Positions 51,501 through 63,713 are shown, numbered from the stretch's first letter. The stretch is DNA of 64,000 nucleotides from Mytilus edulis (GCF_963676685.1 NC_092348.1:14420867-14484866); one strand, 5' to 3'. A program made the numbers and translations. The notes: generated from the letters alone by a model not told the origin.

Positions 51501-54053
51501 TATATCAGTCGCATACAATTCCATTATATTGACACCGATATGTGAACAAAACAAACCGACATAATAGGTAAAAATGACAAAAATAGTGGTACACCAATGA
51601 ACATTGTGTTATAATCTAATCACTACAAAATCAGGCAAATATGCCATCAAAGACAGCAAGGCATACAATTATAGCACATTAGCAATAACAAAAGACACGA
51701 ATACAAAAATTTACCATAGCACAACACAATGACGGGATGTACAAGTACCGAGCCACGGCAAATGGATACTGCCAAGAAAAGGCTTAACAGTAAAAGTAAT
51801 AATTTACTGAGTCAAATAAAAGAATACTATAACATATTATGAAGATGATAATCAACGTCAGAATATACCATGTATTATTTATGAACTTGATACAGTATAT
51901 TTATCAAAGAGGTTTTAGTATTTTCCAATGAACTCTTTTTTTTTTATTGTACGAGACGTTTATTGACACACCCTGTCACTTTCTGCTCAGTCACAGTACT
52001 AAAAAACTAAGGTCCCAACCATGTGATGCAAAATTGACCTGAGATGAAGTAGGCTATTATCCTGCCTTGACAGAAACAAAAAACGGAACTTGGGTGTATT
52101 ATTTCTTGCATCGTTGGCGGTGGATTCAATAATTAGCTAAATTTCAAATGAAACTAATTGTTAATCAGTGGTATTTGGTACGGAGATGTATGAACGTTGT
52201 CTTTTAAATGTTAAAGATTGAACTTCCCGATGAGGATATCATTTTCATTTTCATGCACATCAGATATAACTGTTTCTTGTAAGAACCTTTTTCTCAATTG
52301 TCCTTTTTCAGGATACAAAAAAGTAAATGACGAGAACTACTATCGTAAAAATCGGTACACTAGAGACTAAAATATACCAGCCCTAATGTTTGCTTACTGA
52401 TCAGATTGTACCGGCTGTGCACGGTCCAACAGTCTAACAAAAAGATACTGATCCTGTTAAAGAAATCCAAACGAATGACACACATTTTTCGGTTATCTTC
52501 CAAACGCAACACATAATACCTATAAAGTTTTGGATAACCAATACGTGAAAGTTCAAAAACTTTTTATAAAGCGAGGGGGCTCTCCAGTCATGCTACAGTG
52601 ATTCCCTATATAAAAAAGGGGGCGGTGCCCATGACCCCCCTGGATCCGCATATGCCACTACATCATTTAAATGAGTGTGAGCATCGAAATCATATCGTCA
52701 TTAACTTTGCAGTCAATTTTGTGATAGCTCAAACTTTGTAATGCCATATTGTTCAAAACTACGATTGAATCGTCTTGCATAGAGAATGATCATTCTTGTC
52801 AGTGAATTATATATTTTATGATAAAAACAATCAGTCTAAAGCGTCTGGATTAAAACATACGGATATTATTGTAAAATTAACTTATTTTCTGACTAAATTG
52901 AAAAAAAGGTGCATTAAAATACTAGTATCACGTATGTAAATGATTTGTATCCATGTTAATGTAACTAACTTATTATTTTTATTTCATAGTTTCTAGGAAA
53001 TCAAAAAGATTGGATGTACAACTTTATAGCCAACGAATACATGTTTTACACCAAGCTTGCAAGTCAAGACTATATCACCAAAAAGCGAAGCTGAAACAGA
53101 CAAAAAGGAAATATCTTTTGTACAACAAACGAAACAATTTTTTATTTTGTTTTGTGCAGAAAGTTGGATGTACATTCTGGAAAAGAATTTTTCTGTCTCT
53201 AGAAAATAAGATCGTCACAAATCTGACAGACATGTCCCTTGTACATAAAATGGATTTGCCAATAATCTCCCGGGAGTACACTGATGTAGATGTGAAAAAT
53301 TTCTCTAAAGCAGCATTTTCAGTCTTATTTGTTAGAGAACCTTATTCTCGACTCTTTTCTGGATATATTGACAAATTCTTATATCCAAATCCACATTACT
53401 GGAATGTATATGGAAGAAAAATTATAAGCAAGTACAGGAAGAATGCTTCATTAGAAAGTATGGAATGTGGATATGACGTTACATTTGCCGAGTTTGTAGA
53501 ATATGTTGTAGATACTTATGAATACAAACCACGCCTTCTGGAGGATCATTTTAGTCCTATACATCAACATTGTAGACCATGTGAAATTGATTATAAAATA
53601 ATAGGAAAAATGGAAACGTTTGGGGATGATGTGAATCATGTATTGAATGAACTCGGGGAAATTCATATTAAGCAATTAAGCGTTGAACAAAACTTGAATG
53701 AGGAATTGCTTCATATTGCCAACGATCTGCATTATTATAAGAATCTCAACAAAACATGTCTTGGGTCAGTTAATGTTTTTGAAAGGGTCCGACAGACCCT
53801 ATATTTACGAGGATTTCTAAGTAAAGGCAACATATCAAACTTTAATATTTCCTCGTTGACAGCTTCAAATGTAAAACAGTATACTCAAATGTTATCTAGT
53901 AAAGTATCAAAAGGTGAGAGGCGACAGCTATTAGTATCACAGTACAAATCTCTCGGGAAATCGTTGCTTGACAAAGTAGGAAGGTTTGTGAAAGCAGATT
54001 GTGTTCTTTTCGGATACGATACACGGCCAGACGATATTTTTAATCATTTATAA
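48374..54053 (+). CDS. Golgi carbohydrate sulfotransferase (HNK-1ST/CHST8-14 type)
   Basis: Join 48374-48518 and 52990-54053, 402 residues. Type II Golgi membrane protein: short cytosolic start MYCKKAS, signal anchor at about 8-27 (VVVIIIASVLIIIQMF), stem, then the catalytic domain of the Sulfotransfer_2 family. PAPS-binding 5'-PSB motif QKVGCTFWKR at about 105-114 and 3'-PB motif FVREPYSRLFSGY at about 162-174. Also conserved: YDVTFAEFVEYVVD, and DHFSPIHQHCRPCEIDYKII followed by GKMETF. Members move sulfate from PAPS to GalNAc, chondroitin/dermatan or glucuronyl residues; the acceptor here cannot be read from sequence. The start was chosen as the first ATG giving the anchor; phase-1 donor ACGACAG|GTAAGT and acceptor TTTCATAG agree. 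AATAAA at 54657-54662 is a possible polyadenylation signal. Confidence 0.88.
48519..52989. other. Sulfotransferase intron: repeats
   Basis: Holds the element at 49222-50405, a SINE-like copy at about 51465-51790 (TCGCATACAATTCCATTATA, CACGAATACAAAAATTTACC) and a fragment at 52555-52680 (CTCTCCAGTCATGCTACAGT). The remainder is AT-rich with no recognised exon. Confidence 0.5.
49222..50405 (+). mobile_element. Second hairpin-ended repeat family (GTCGAGCC element)
   Basis: 5' GTCGAGCCTTCGACTTTAGT then CGAAAAAGCGAGAC, with nested hairpins, then a GTCGTCGTCGTCGTCGGCGG run. Three or four ~180-bp internal units follow (CATTCACTCTGTGGTTAAAC; ACCAAACTTGGACAG). The 3' end is GGCGAGACACTGGGTTTCGT then GGAACCCTTA, a second hairpin. 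No ORF. Confidence 0.6.
52990..54053 (+). CDS. Sulfotransferase exon 2 (catalytic domain)
   Basis: 1064 nt from acceptor TTATTTCATAG to TAA. The open frame begins VSRKSKRLDVQLYSQRIHVL. Contains all family motifs; no frame break. Several N-glycosylation sequons (NLT, NAS, NKT, NIS). Confidence 0.92.
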
Positions 54054-56060
54054 ATATAAAAAAATAATGAGTTACATAATTTATAATTTAACAGCTACTC
54101 TTAACCTTTTACAATAAGAGAAAATATACTTGCAGAGACAATACTGATATCACCTCATTTGACGTAAAGAATTTTACATGTGAAGTTCCTAATAAGTCAA
54201 GGACATTATAAAAGATATATTTAGAAGCTCTAGATTGTTTTTGATCTTTTTAATATTGAATATTTGAGGAATTTAAGTGATAGATTTTACTCCTGTCACT
54301 TTTATTTAACAAATATAACAAATTCGATTCTTTGGCAATCAGATTAAAGCTAATTATACATTTTGACTTACCATTCGTGGAGCTCAAAGTTATCACTTCG
54401 AAGGAAAACAAGTTTTACTCTTCAACTCCAAGTTACTAGTAAACAATACCATTTTGGTCTAGAATGCCTTAATAATTTGTCTGTCTAACTATTCAATTGT
54501 TGTCATACGAAGCAGATATTTAGTATGATATTTGACCTAAAATGCATTAATAATTTGTAGACATATTCTGATTCCTACAATGATTAGATATGATAAAAAT
54601 ATGATACAAACTAACTCTTCCATTTCAATAACTTATTAATATATTTGTAAACCGACAAATAAAATGTTTTCATATTCTTACTTATACCCTGAATGAGAAT
54701 ATCGAATTACAGTATATTGGCTGCTAAAGCAGTTGCATGATTTAAGTCCATTTATTGGATTAATGGGCATTTCAAAATTATAGTATCAACATACAAAATT
54801 TCATTAAAATACATCAAAGGTAGGCAAACAATTCAAATGTAAAATGACATTTCTGTCAAAAAGACTACTAAATACTAGTATTATTTTGTTATTGGGCGCA
54901 GTAAGGCAGACATGTGCTTATTGAGTAATCTGAACTATCATAACAAACAAATCAATCCGACGTCTCAAAAAAGGTTATCAAAGGTACCAGGATTATAATT
55001 TAATACACCAGACGCGCGTTTCGTCTACATAAGACTCATCAGTGAAGATCAAATTGTTATAAAGTCAAAAAATTACAAAGTTGAAGGGCATTGAAGATCC
55101 AAAAGTCAAAAAAGTTGCGTCAAATATGGTCAAATTTTGTTGTTTTAATAAGGTTCAAACTCTACCCATACGTGCTCCAATTCTATCAATCACTTAGACA
55201 CTATAAATTATCCACCTCGGCATGAGATGCGTTATACAGGATCTGTAATACATACTATTATCAGGATTCTTTTTGCATTAACATAACAATTCTTGATAAA
55301 TTGTTATTACTAATATTGAGTTGGATTTCCACACGCATTCATTTTTTCATTTCATTTATTTGCGAATCAGCAGTAATGAAAATTAAATCCTTTTGGTAAA
55401 ATAGACATTTTTATAGTTACGATACTGTTGTCAGGTCATTAAAGATTGCATATTTTGGCTTTAATATTGATTCACTTATAGGGTCTTTGCATCAGAACGA
55501 AAATGTAAAATCACAAAAAAATACTGAACTCAGAGGAAAATCAAATCGGAAAGTCCATTATCACATGACAAAATCAAATGACAAAACACATCAAAAACGA
55601 ATGGACAAGAACTGTCATATTCCTGACTTGGTACAGGCATTTTCAAATGTAGAAACTGGTGGATTAAAACTGGTTTTATAGGGCTAAACCTCTCACTTTG
55701 TTGACACATTTATTTAAAAACCAGTTGTTGGCATGACACGTGTTCTTTTCATATATGTTATGATCGTATTATACTAAACCCCTAACGGGAGGAATTGTGT
55801 TTGATATTCATATGATGAAGACATAATCTTTCCATTAGTGTAATTGATGTCTGGAGCTGGCATGTCAGTGAACTGCTAGTAGTCTGTTGTTATTTATGTA
55901 TTATTGTCAGTTTGTTTAGTTTCTTTTGTTACATCTTCTGACATCAGACTCGGACTTCTCTTGAACTGAATTTTAATGTGCGTATTGTTATGCGTTTACT
56001 TTTCTACATTGGCTAGAGGTATAGGGGGCGGGTTGAGATTGCATACACATGTTTAACCAC
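54054..56060. other. Intergenic; two interspersed repeats
   Basis: About 54975-55080 carries ACCAGGATTATAATTTAATA with CGCGCGTTTCGTCTACATAA, an interspersed repeat related to the block near 59985-60150. 55495-55695 is a copy of the AAAATCACAAAAAAATACTGAAC family. No gene seen. Confidence 0.5.
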
Positions 56061-56061
56061 G

Positions 56062-56325
56062 CCGTATTTTTGCGCCTGCCTGCCCCAAGTCAGGAGCCTC
56101 TGGCCTTTGTTAGTCTTGTATTATTTTTAACTTTAGTTTCTTGTGTACAATTTGGAAATTAGTATGGCGTTCATTATCACTGAACTAGTATACTTAGTAT
56201 ATACATATTTAGGGGCCAGCTGAAGGACGCTTCCGGGTGCGGGAATTTCTCGCTGCATTGAAGACATATTGGTTACCATCTGTTGTTGTCTCCTTGACAC
56301 ATTCTCTATTTCCATTCTCAATTTT
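56062..56325 (-). repeat. GAGAATGGAAATAGAGAATG repeat, near full-length, inverted
   Basis: Reverse-orientation relative of 19766-20065: begins (on + strand) TTAACCACGCCGTATTTTTG and ends TCTATTTCCATTCTCAATTTT. The two copies align over nearly 270 bp by eye. Confidence 0.75.
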
Positions 56326-58322
56326 ATTTTTATAAAATGTTTCCGTCGATGCTTATTTGTTTGCAATATGAAAATTTAGTTATTTGACATATTGACTTTT
56401 GAAGACTGAACAAACATGTCTGACGTTAAAGTTTTCTCAAGGTCTCGTTACATTCACATGCACTGGGTCAAACGTGCAATACCTAAACACGATATTATGG
56501 ATGTTATTGTCTTGTGATTATCAAATTCGCACATTTTTATCTGCATGTTGAAAAAGAGGAAGATGATGTATGGCATTGCAAATTTATGCATGTCGATAAG
56601 AAAATAGAGGTGAATGACACTAAAGGAATATTCAGACTCATAGGTCAAAAACAAACTGCAATTGCGACGGCAAAAATAAAACGAAAACGACAAAAAGGCA
56701 AACAGTACACAAAGCACGACCATGCAAACGATAGACTGGGCATGAAACGCAAACTACACCAAAACCTGAGTTATGAGTGTCAATTTTAAGTTTTTTTCCT
56801 AACTGTGTATTGCTACCGTAAACAGTGTGAGAATATTTTAGCAACTAAATATGCATACGTTATATATATGTGATGCTGCGATGTTGTTGCGTACACATAG
56901 AAGTTCCTAATGGAAAAATTGGAATCATCTCTTTGTCCTGATAAATTCTAAAACGACAGTCCCCATCAGTATTCATTAGACCTTTTCAACAACTCTCGAC
57001 ATCGACTAATGACACCTACAGTTTCCAGGTAAAATGAAAGAGTCTTCTCTTTATTTAATTTATTTGCGAATTAAAAAGATGTAAAGTAATGAGTACATTA
57101 TGGAGGCAGCCAATACCAACACTTACAGAAATTGTAGAAACATGTGCCGTTCTTGTCAACAGACATAAAGCATTGTTATCAAATACCAACTTCAACAATA
57201 CATGTTTTTTTGTTGTTTTTATTCATTTTACAAATTGCACCAAACACACACAGCTAGAAGCTCAACGTCTAAATCAATAAATGTTATTTACTAGTAAATT
57301 CCCGCCTTTTTCTCATTCTGAATTAAAAAAAAATCTATGTCATTTGAATATTGTAACGTTGCCAAACAAATAAATGTCAAGCAATAAAATCAATAGTGAT
57401 CAATATTATTATTTAAAAAAAATATTTTTGAGACTACCTATCGCATCTAACCTGTCGTAGTTTTTCTCAAAGGTATGTGTAGACAATTGTTGAAAATGTC
57501 TATTAGAAAGCTTGATATAAACGGGAAGTTCAGGATAACGCAGGTTTAATCGTTTTATTTGAACAGCTATATGATGAATCTTTTTCACAGTTTCCTGTAT
57601 TAGAAATAACGTTTACATGCTTAACCATGATAATTTTTTAGTTTGACATTCTGTTTTTGTTAGAATAAGAGAGTTTTCATTTTTAAGAAGGTAACATTTG
57701 TCGCTTCCTAATTTTCAATGTAAATATAACGGATTTGATGAGACTGTCATCAAAGTGAGAGGGTTAGCGCTATAAAAGCAGGTTTAATCCACCATTTTCT
57801 ACATTTGAAAATGCCTGTACCAAGTCAGGAATATGACAGTTCTTGTCCATTCGTTTTTGGTGCGTTTTGTTATTTGATTTTGCCATGTGATTATGGACTT
57901 TCCGAATTGATTTTCCTCTAAGTTCAGTATTTTTGTGATTTTACTTTTTCCTAAACCAAAATATCCGTAAAACTAATTCGTTCCGTTTATTTTAGTTTTA
58001 AATTTGCATTACACTGTACATGATAGATATGAGACTTTTTAATACGTTAACAAGACACAGTTAAAATAAATGTTAATTAACAGATCCCATTCTTACAAAG
58101 AGACAGTAGTTTTTATTCTATGTAGAATGATTCCAATAATACATGGCGTGATTCAAATTCTAACTTTTCAAACAATTAAATTTTCAAACCTACCAGTATT
58201 ATTATTTTCAACCTGAATACATTTTTCTTTCATTTTCAGATAAAGGCGAAGCCTTCTCGATATATTTACAAAAAATGTAATTTTTTCATTAGAAGAAAAT
58301 GTTTTCTTTAATTTACATAGTA
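56326..58322. other. Intergenic; MITE end and SINE-like copy
   Basis: At 56772-56817 lies the end of the 667-bp TIR family (CTAACTGTGTATTGCTACCG). The 91-codon ORF ending there (56514-56789) is Lys/Arg-rich with no recognised domain. 57775-57950 is an inverted AAAATCACAAAAATACTGAAC copy. No gene seen. Confidence 0.4.
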
Positions 58323-58532
58323 CTGTGAATTATTTTATTTTAGTGGATACCAATTTTCGTGGATTGTGCTAAACTTGCATGTTCGTGGAAATTTGATTTT
58401 ATAGTTATGCAAACATCTGTTTTTTACCTCATAGAACATTTGTAATACGTTGAATACATTATTTCGTAGTTCACCTGTACGCGTGAAATTCACGTAAATT
58501 AGTATCCAACCAATAATAACGAATCAACATAG
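58323..58532. repeat. GTGGATTC fold-back MITE, copy 5
   Basis: Left TTTTAGTGGATACCAATTTTC then GTGGATT; right GTAAATTAGTATCCAACCAA. Outer ends eroded. Confidence 0.65.
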
Positions 58533-59073
58533 ATAAAATTAAATTCAAATAGAAGTGTTTAAATTACCTGTATACATATTTTAACATTCTTTGTCTAGCG
58601 TTTGGCATATTTTCATTATATTATAAGTAAAGTAAACAGCTGGAACAAACATTAATCGAGGTTGGAACATGATGACTTTATTCGCCAAAAAAAGATTTAA
58701 ACCATTATAACATATGACTCGTTTAGCCTATCGTTTTCGGCATTTGCAATATAAAGAGGAAAATGATTGCTATAACATTATATCATAATTATATTTTCTT
58801 TTCATCTTTAACTATTTTTTCAATGAGTTTTATTGTGAACTTATTGATATATATCGTCTTTATGTAGACCACTGAAGAGTTAAAACTCTTTAAGTGTTTT
58901 TTAGATCGATAATTTTTGTCGATTGATTTTCAAAGGTTCTTTTATATACAGAAATATATGAAAAGGTGATTCTACGTCATTAAAAACTATTGTAAGCAAT
59001 ATATACCTTTCTAACCATATCCGCTACCGTGAGCAAGGTAAATATTATTTACTTCAAGGAGTGTGTGATTGCT

Positions 59074-59858
59074 ATGGCTCAGATGTCTACACAACCATGT
59101 CGTATGTGTGCCGAAAAAAGTGGTGTATTATACTGTTATGAATGCCAACATGCATTATGCACATTTTGTCGTCAACGACATGATATTATCCCGGCCACAA
59201 GTGGACATACAATTACTGCTACCAGCACAATAGACCTTGCAGTTGTAAAACAGAAATCCCAATGTTCTCAACATGACAAAGAATTTTTATTTTTCTGTGT
59301 AAATTGTAGCGAGTTTATTTGCAGTAAATGTGTAATATCAACACACAAAAATCATTCTTTCTCTGGAATTGCCGAGACGGTGTCAGGATAAAGCAAAATT
59401 ACAAATTACTGATTTGAAAGCAAAAATTAAACCGGTACCGACAATCTGGGAAAAAATGCGATGCTACATTGACCATCTCCAAGTTGAAAGTAAAAAATCA
59501 CATGACACTATTAATGATGTCAGAAATGATCTTCAAGCCTATATTGGAACAAGTACGAATATAAGAATAACAGAAATCGAAGATAATGAAACATTGGAGA
59601 AACAAAGATATGAATCATTTTTTAAAAATAGTAAGCATATATTAAAACAACACACGCAGGTAATATCGGAACTAGAAAATCTTCTTTCTGAAAAACATGA
59701 TATAACTTTCCACTCATGTTATGGAGTAATTAATATTGAAATACAAAATTTAGATGATGTACCACCTGAACCATCATTAACACCAGTACCATCTGTTGAA
59801 AATAAAATGCTGTATAAAGAAATCCTAGAACATATGGAATCAAAAGTTGACGACAGGT
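59074..59858 (+). pseudogene. RING-less TRIM-like gene, frameshifted (B-box1, B-box2, coiled coil)
   Basis: ATG at 59074. B-box 1-type zinc ligands at C9, C12, C21, C24, C29, C32, H36, H45 (CRMC, CYEC, CTFC). B-box 2 at C64, H67, C75, C78, C83, C86, H91, H94 (CSQHDKEFLFFCVNCSEFIC then SKCVISTHKNH). The frame then stops (ETVSG, TAA at 59389-59391). The next frame resumes at once with DKAKLQITDLKAKIKP and a helical, charged coiled coil to VDD. One extra G in TCAGGATAAAG (59384-59390) accounts for the break. The second frame ends at a good donor (GACAG|GTAAAT, 59859) or at a TAA just after, so the C-terminal domain (NHL or other) is not seen. B-box/TRIM-like genes are greatly expanded in bivalves (established). 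A sequencing or assembly error is a real alternative to a pseudogene. Confidence 0.75.
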
Positions 59859-59859
59859 A

Positions 59860-61084
59860 AATTTTTAATTTTATAGAATTTCAAAAAATTGAAAACAACA
59901 CTTTTTAATTTTTCCTACTGAATCATTAGGAACGCACACAGCCATTACTGTTTAAGGGACGAAACATTTGAAGAACTATATCGTATTAAATTATAATCCT
60001 GGTACCTTTGATAACTATTACCAATTAACACTTCTAGAAAAATTTGATATACATACAATCAGTTCCGAAGTACTGACTACTGAACTGATGATGCCCTCAA
60101 AGACTGATAGCCCATCATCAGCGGTATTGACTCAGAGCTGTAGAAAACGAAAACAATAATTTCTAAATTTCATGCTTACGATAGGCAGTGCCTGAGCTGA
60201 AAGTTGAAGAACAAGGGTATGCCAAAGAACGTCTCGTTCTTTAACTAAAACGATTCATAGCAAGATACCGTGTATTCCGTATCAACTTAAAAAATACTAC
60301 TTGATGGTCTTAGGGTATAAATTCTAGGTACTGATAAATATAGAAAGATGTGGTATGAGTGCCAATGAGACAACTCTCCATCCAAATAACAATAAGTAAA
60401 CCATAACAGGACAAGGTACGGCCTTCAACACGGAGCCTTGGGTCACACCGAACAGCAAGTTATAAAGGGCCCCAAAATGACTAGTGTAAAACCATTCAAA
60501 CGGGAAAACCACCAGTCTAATCTTTATAAAAACGAGAAACGAGAAACACGTATGAACTACATAAACAGACGATAAATACTGTTCATCAGATTCCTGACTT
60601 AGGACTAGTGCAAACATTTGCAGCGGAATAACACGTTTTAATGGTACCAAACCTCCTTTTTCTGAAATAGACACTATTTATCATCTTGATTAAATTTTAT
60701 AGTAAACTTTTATGTGTCTTTGTAAATAATTACTTTTACTGTTAAGTCTATTTTTGTTTTGGTAATATGCCGTTTTGTTTTTCTTTGTTTACATATTTGT
60801 TTGGTTTTATAGTGATTGTAATTAAATGTTGACTGCTGTACCCCCATTTTTTACTTTGTTACCTATACCTATTTGTGTACTTGTATTGTTTGCATAAAGT
60901 TGTTTTAATATACTAGAATTCGTTGCCACATTTCTTACAAGTGAGATGTTTAGCTAGTTATAAAAACTAGAGTTTAATCCACAATTTTACACCTAATGAA
61001 ATGCCTGTATCAAGTCAGAAATATGACAGTTGTTTTCCCTTAGTATTTGCTGTTTGAGCTATTGATGTTGTCAAATGATGATGT
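59860..61084. other. Intergenic or 3' of the TRIM-like gene; repeats
   Basis: 59985-60150 (ATAATCCTGGTACCTTTGAT then GCCCTCAAAGACTGATAGC) is an interspersed repeat related to 54975-55080 and 62310-62360. 60345-60660 is the GATGTGGTATGAGTGCCAAT family. 60960-61035 is a fragment of the inverted CAGGAATATGACAGTT family. No exon completing the TRIM-like protein was recognised. Confidence 0.5.
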
Positions 61085-62140
61085 ACTTTTTGCTTCTTCC
61101 CTCGCCGGGATTCGAACCCCATGCTACTGTGATATTGTTGGTTATAACTCGTCTAAACATCAACCCAACAATGTTAGATCTGTAAATTTGCTTTCGCAAA
61201 TTTTTGGTTCTTCCTTCGCCGATATCGTGACACCAAATCGCCTGCACTGCAGCCGTCCCGCTAGACCACACGACCACCTGTGCTCTCTAAAAGAGAGCTT
61301 TCGCTGGCCATGTGTTACCTTTCCACGTCAGTTTTAATCTAGCGGCGTACTACAGTACATGATATATAAGGCATGCAGATGTTATTGTTACAGATCAGCT
61401 AAATTATCTATAGTAAAGGATCCTACAAATTAATGTAAGATACAGTCACAGAAAATAATTATATTCATAAGTACGTCTGAGTCAGTGACAACCCTACAAC
61501 AGATGTATCCATCGGATCGCCATCAATGATGGTGATACATGGCTGTGTACATAATGTATATACAACTCGTCTAAACATCAACCCAACAATGTTAGATCTA
61601 TAAATTTGCTTTCGCAAATTTTTGGTTCTTCCCTCGCTGGGATTCGAACCCATGCTACTGTGATATCGTGACACCAAATCGCCTGCACTGCAGCCGTCCC
61701 GCTAGACCACACAACCACCTGAGCTCTCTAAAAAAGAGCTTTCGCTGGCCATGTGTTACCTTTCCACGTCAGTTTTAATCTAGCGGCGTACTACAGTACA
61801 TGATATATAAGGCATGAAGATGTTATTGTTACAGATCAGCTAAATTATCTATAGTAAAGGATCCTACAAATTAATGTAAGATACAGTCACAGAAAATAAT
61901 TATATTCATAAGTACGTCTGAGTCAGTGACAACCCTACAACAGATGTATCCATCGGATCGCCATCAATAATGGTGATACATGGCTGTGTACATAATGTAT
62001 ATACAACTCGTCTAAACATCAACCCAACAATGTTAGATTTGTAAATTTGCTTTCGCAAATTTTTGGTTCTTCCCTCGCCGGGATTCGAACCCATGCTACT
62101 GTGATATCGTGACACCAAATCGCCTGCACTGCAGCCGTCC
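61085..62140 (-). repeat. Tandem array of 442-bp units with a tRNA-derived head
   Basis: About 2.4 units. B-box GGTTCGAATCC (reverse strand) at 61108-61118, 61640-61650 and 62081-62091; A-box TGTGGTCTAGCGG at 61258-61270 and 61699-61711. In unit 2 the boxes are about 50 nt apart with a long variable region, like a Leu/Ser-type (class II) tRNA. In unit 1 an inserted partial duplicate (61136-61214) separates them. The unit body (ATCCATCGGATCGCCATCAA, ACAGATCAGCTAAATTATCT) is nearly identical between copies. Unit 3 is cut off after GCAGCCGTCCC. Confidence 0.75.
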
Positions 62141-62141
62141 C

Positions 62142-62175
<34 letters not shown>
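62141..62175. repeat. (AT)n microsatellite at the end of the array
   Basis: CATATACATATATATATATA and onward, directly after the truncated third unit. Confidence 0.9.
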
Positions 62176-62178
<3 letters not shown>

Positions 62179-62785
62179 AACAATACAAAAAGTAAAACGA
62201 AAGTCGAGCTAGAAAGCTAGAAACTAGAGCTTTGAATGAATGAGACATATTCCTTATTTAAAAAAAATGGATATTCAATAACCGTATTTTCGCACCAGTA
62301 CAGAAATACTTGCTACTGAATTGATAATTCCTTCAGGCTCGTCAGTGATGCTTGAGGCCAAATATATTTGAGAATTCCTATTTAAAAAAGGAAGATCTTA
62401 TAAACCAAAAACAGACAAAAAGTATAGCTTAACTCTGGTGAATCAGATACACATTAAAATCCATAACAACAAAAAGCTCGTTTGAGCGATCATTTTGAAC
62501 ACTTTTTAAATAGTATGTTATTGTTTAAAGCTTATGTCAAAGCTGCAAAAATCACCAGGAGAGAATTGACGAGATACTGAAAGAAAAAGAAATATTAGAA
62601 AACAGATTAGAAAGGTAAAACGCTAGATGTTGACATTTAGAGAAACTGTGGTAATAAGCATTACAAAAGACGGTACAGTATGTCATTGTTTTTAAAATTG
62701 AAAAAAAATCTCTTTAATGTCTTGATAGAAAGAATTTTCAAAAGACTTTAAAAAAAACAATTCTTGAGAAGTTTTAGATAAAATG
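62176..62785. other. Intergenic; SINE-like fragment
   Basis: 62280-62360 (TTTTCGCACCAGTACAGAAA, TTCAGGCTCGTCAGTGATGC) belongs to the repeat seen at 60060-60120. Nothing else secure. Confidence 0.4.
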
Positions 62786-63713
62786 CTTGCTTTTGATGGT
62801 CCGTTTGATTCGATGTACATCTTTGACTTTTGAACTCTTTACAATACACTTCCGTACAATCTTATCAACAAAAGTTTTTCTATTTACCTAAATGGTGGTT
62901 TGAAAAATCTGAATGTAACAATTCAAAGACGTCTATCCTAAATATGCTAGATTTACTTACTGTAAGTGTGATGAGATGAATGAAGCTGTTAATTTTCTCT
63001 TTAATAAAGTTGATGTACGTTTCGTCAATAAAGTTTATCGACAGGTTTTAGGTCTTCCTATGGGCACCTATTGAGCCCCTTTAAAAGAAAACGTGTACTG
63101 TTTTGACTCACAGTTTATTACCAAACTAAAAGAAAGACCCGTTTACATTGCATTTAATTTAAAAATTCAACAACACTTACCGTTACTTTGATGATATTTT
63201 CCGTTAAATAGTCGTGGATTTTCTAAATATACTTCCGAAAATATTCCCAAAGGAACTTTTCTTAGAATAAATCAAATATTAGCGGTAACAACTGTCCTAC
63301 TTTGAGATATTTCAGTTTTACACGGTAAACTTTTCGAAAAAATGGACAATTTTGCCTTTCCTTGTTTTTCTTTCTTAATTGGACGGTAAGGTTCCTTTTA
63401 CACCATCGTATGGTGTTTATATCACAACTCCTTTACTATGCCTGTGTCTTTGTGACGCATAGGAATAGAATGAACATAATCTATGTGGTAAATTATTCCG
63501 TTACCACAAATCACTTACAGCCTTTACTAAATTATTCCATTGATATAAACATTTGGTTGTGAAGTTTGTTTGTACAAATAGAGCAATTACTTCAAACTGG
63601 ATAGCGCATCCTCATTTTACTGATATGTTAGTTACCGAGCCCGGAAATTTAGAAACGATCCGGGTAAACTTATCGAGTCTTTAAATAAACTTGTTATAAA
63701 TGGTTACCAATTA
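62786..63713 (+). pseudogene. Penelope-like reverse transcriptase remnant
   Basis: Pieces in shifting frames: YIFDF-stop-TLYNTLPYNLINK (about 62813-62875), VNKVYRQVLGLPMGTY-stop-APL (63020-63080; the GIPMG-type block), TYRYFDDIFR (63175-63204; catalytic F-D-D) and VPFTPSYGVYITTPLLC (63390-63440). Stops and at least two frameshifts kill the frame. The set of motifs matches the RT of elements with RQVIGIPMGTNCAPL, which I take as Penelope-like; the order is certain, the clade is not. Confidence 0.65.

Noticed and set aside
52317..52372. Possible extra sulfotransferase exon (TTTTTCAG|GATACAAAAAAG... with a TAA)
   Set aside because: If spliced from exon 1 it reaches a stop after about 18 codons, and its only GT leaves a phase that meets a stop in exon 2. 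The direct 48518 to 52990 join is in phase and gives a normal-length enzyme.
56514..56789. 91-codon Lys/Arg-rich ORF
   Set aside because: No recognisable domain, ends in a MITE terminus, and no splice or start context; more likely repeat-derived.
60187..60243. Possible last TRIM exon (PELKVEEQGYAKERLVL)
   Set aside because: The acceptor phase does not fit the donor at 59858; in the correct phase a stop follows at once.
62559..62614. Short coiled-coil-like exon (ERIDEILKEKEILENRLE) with AG and GT at its edges
   Set aside because: Weak pyrimidine tract, and its frame does not join the phase-2 donor at 59858 of the TRIM-like gene; too short to support alone.
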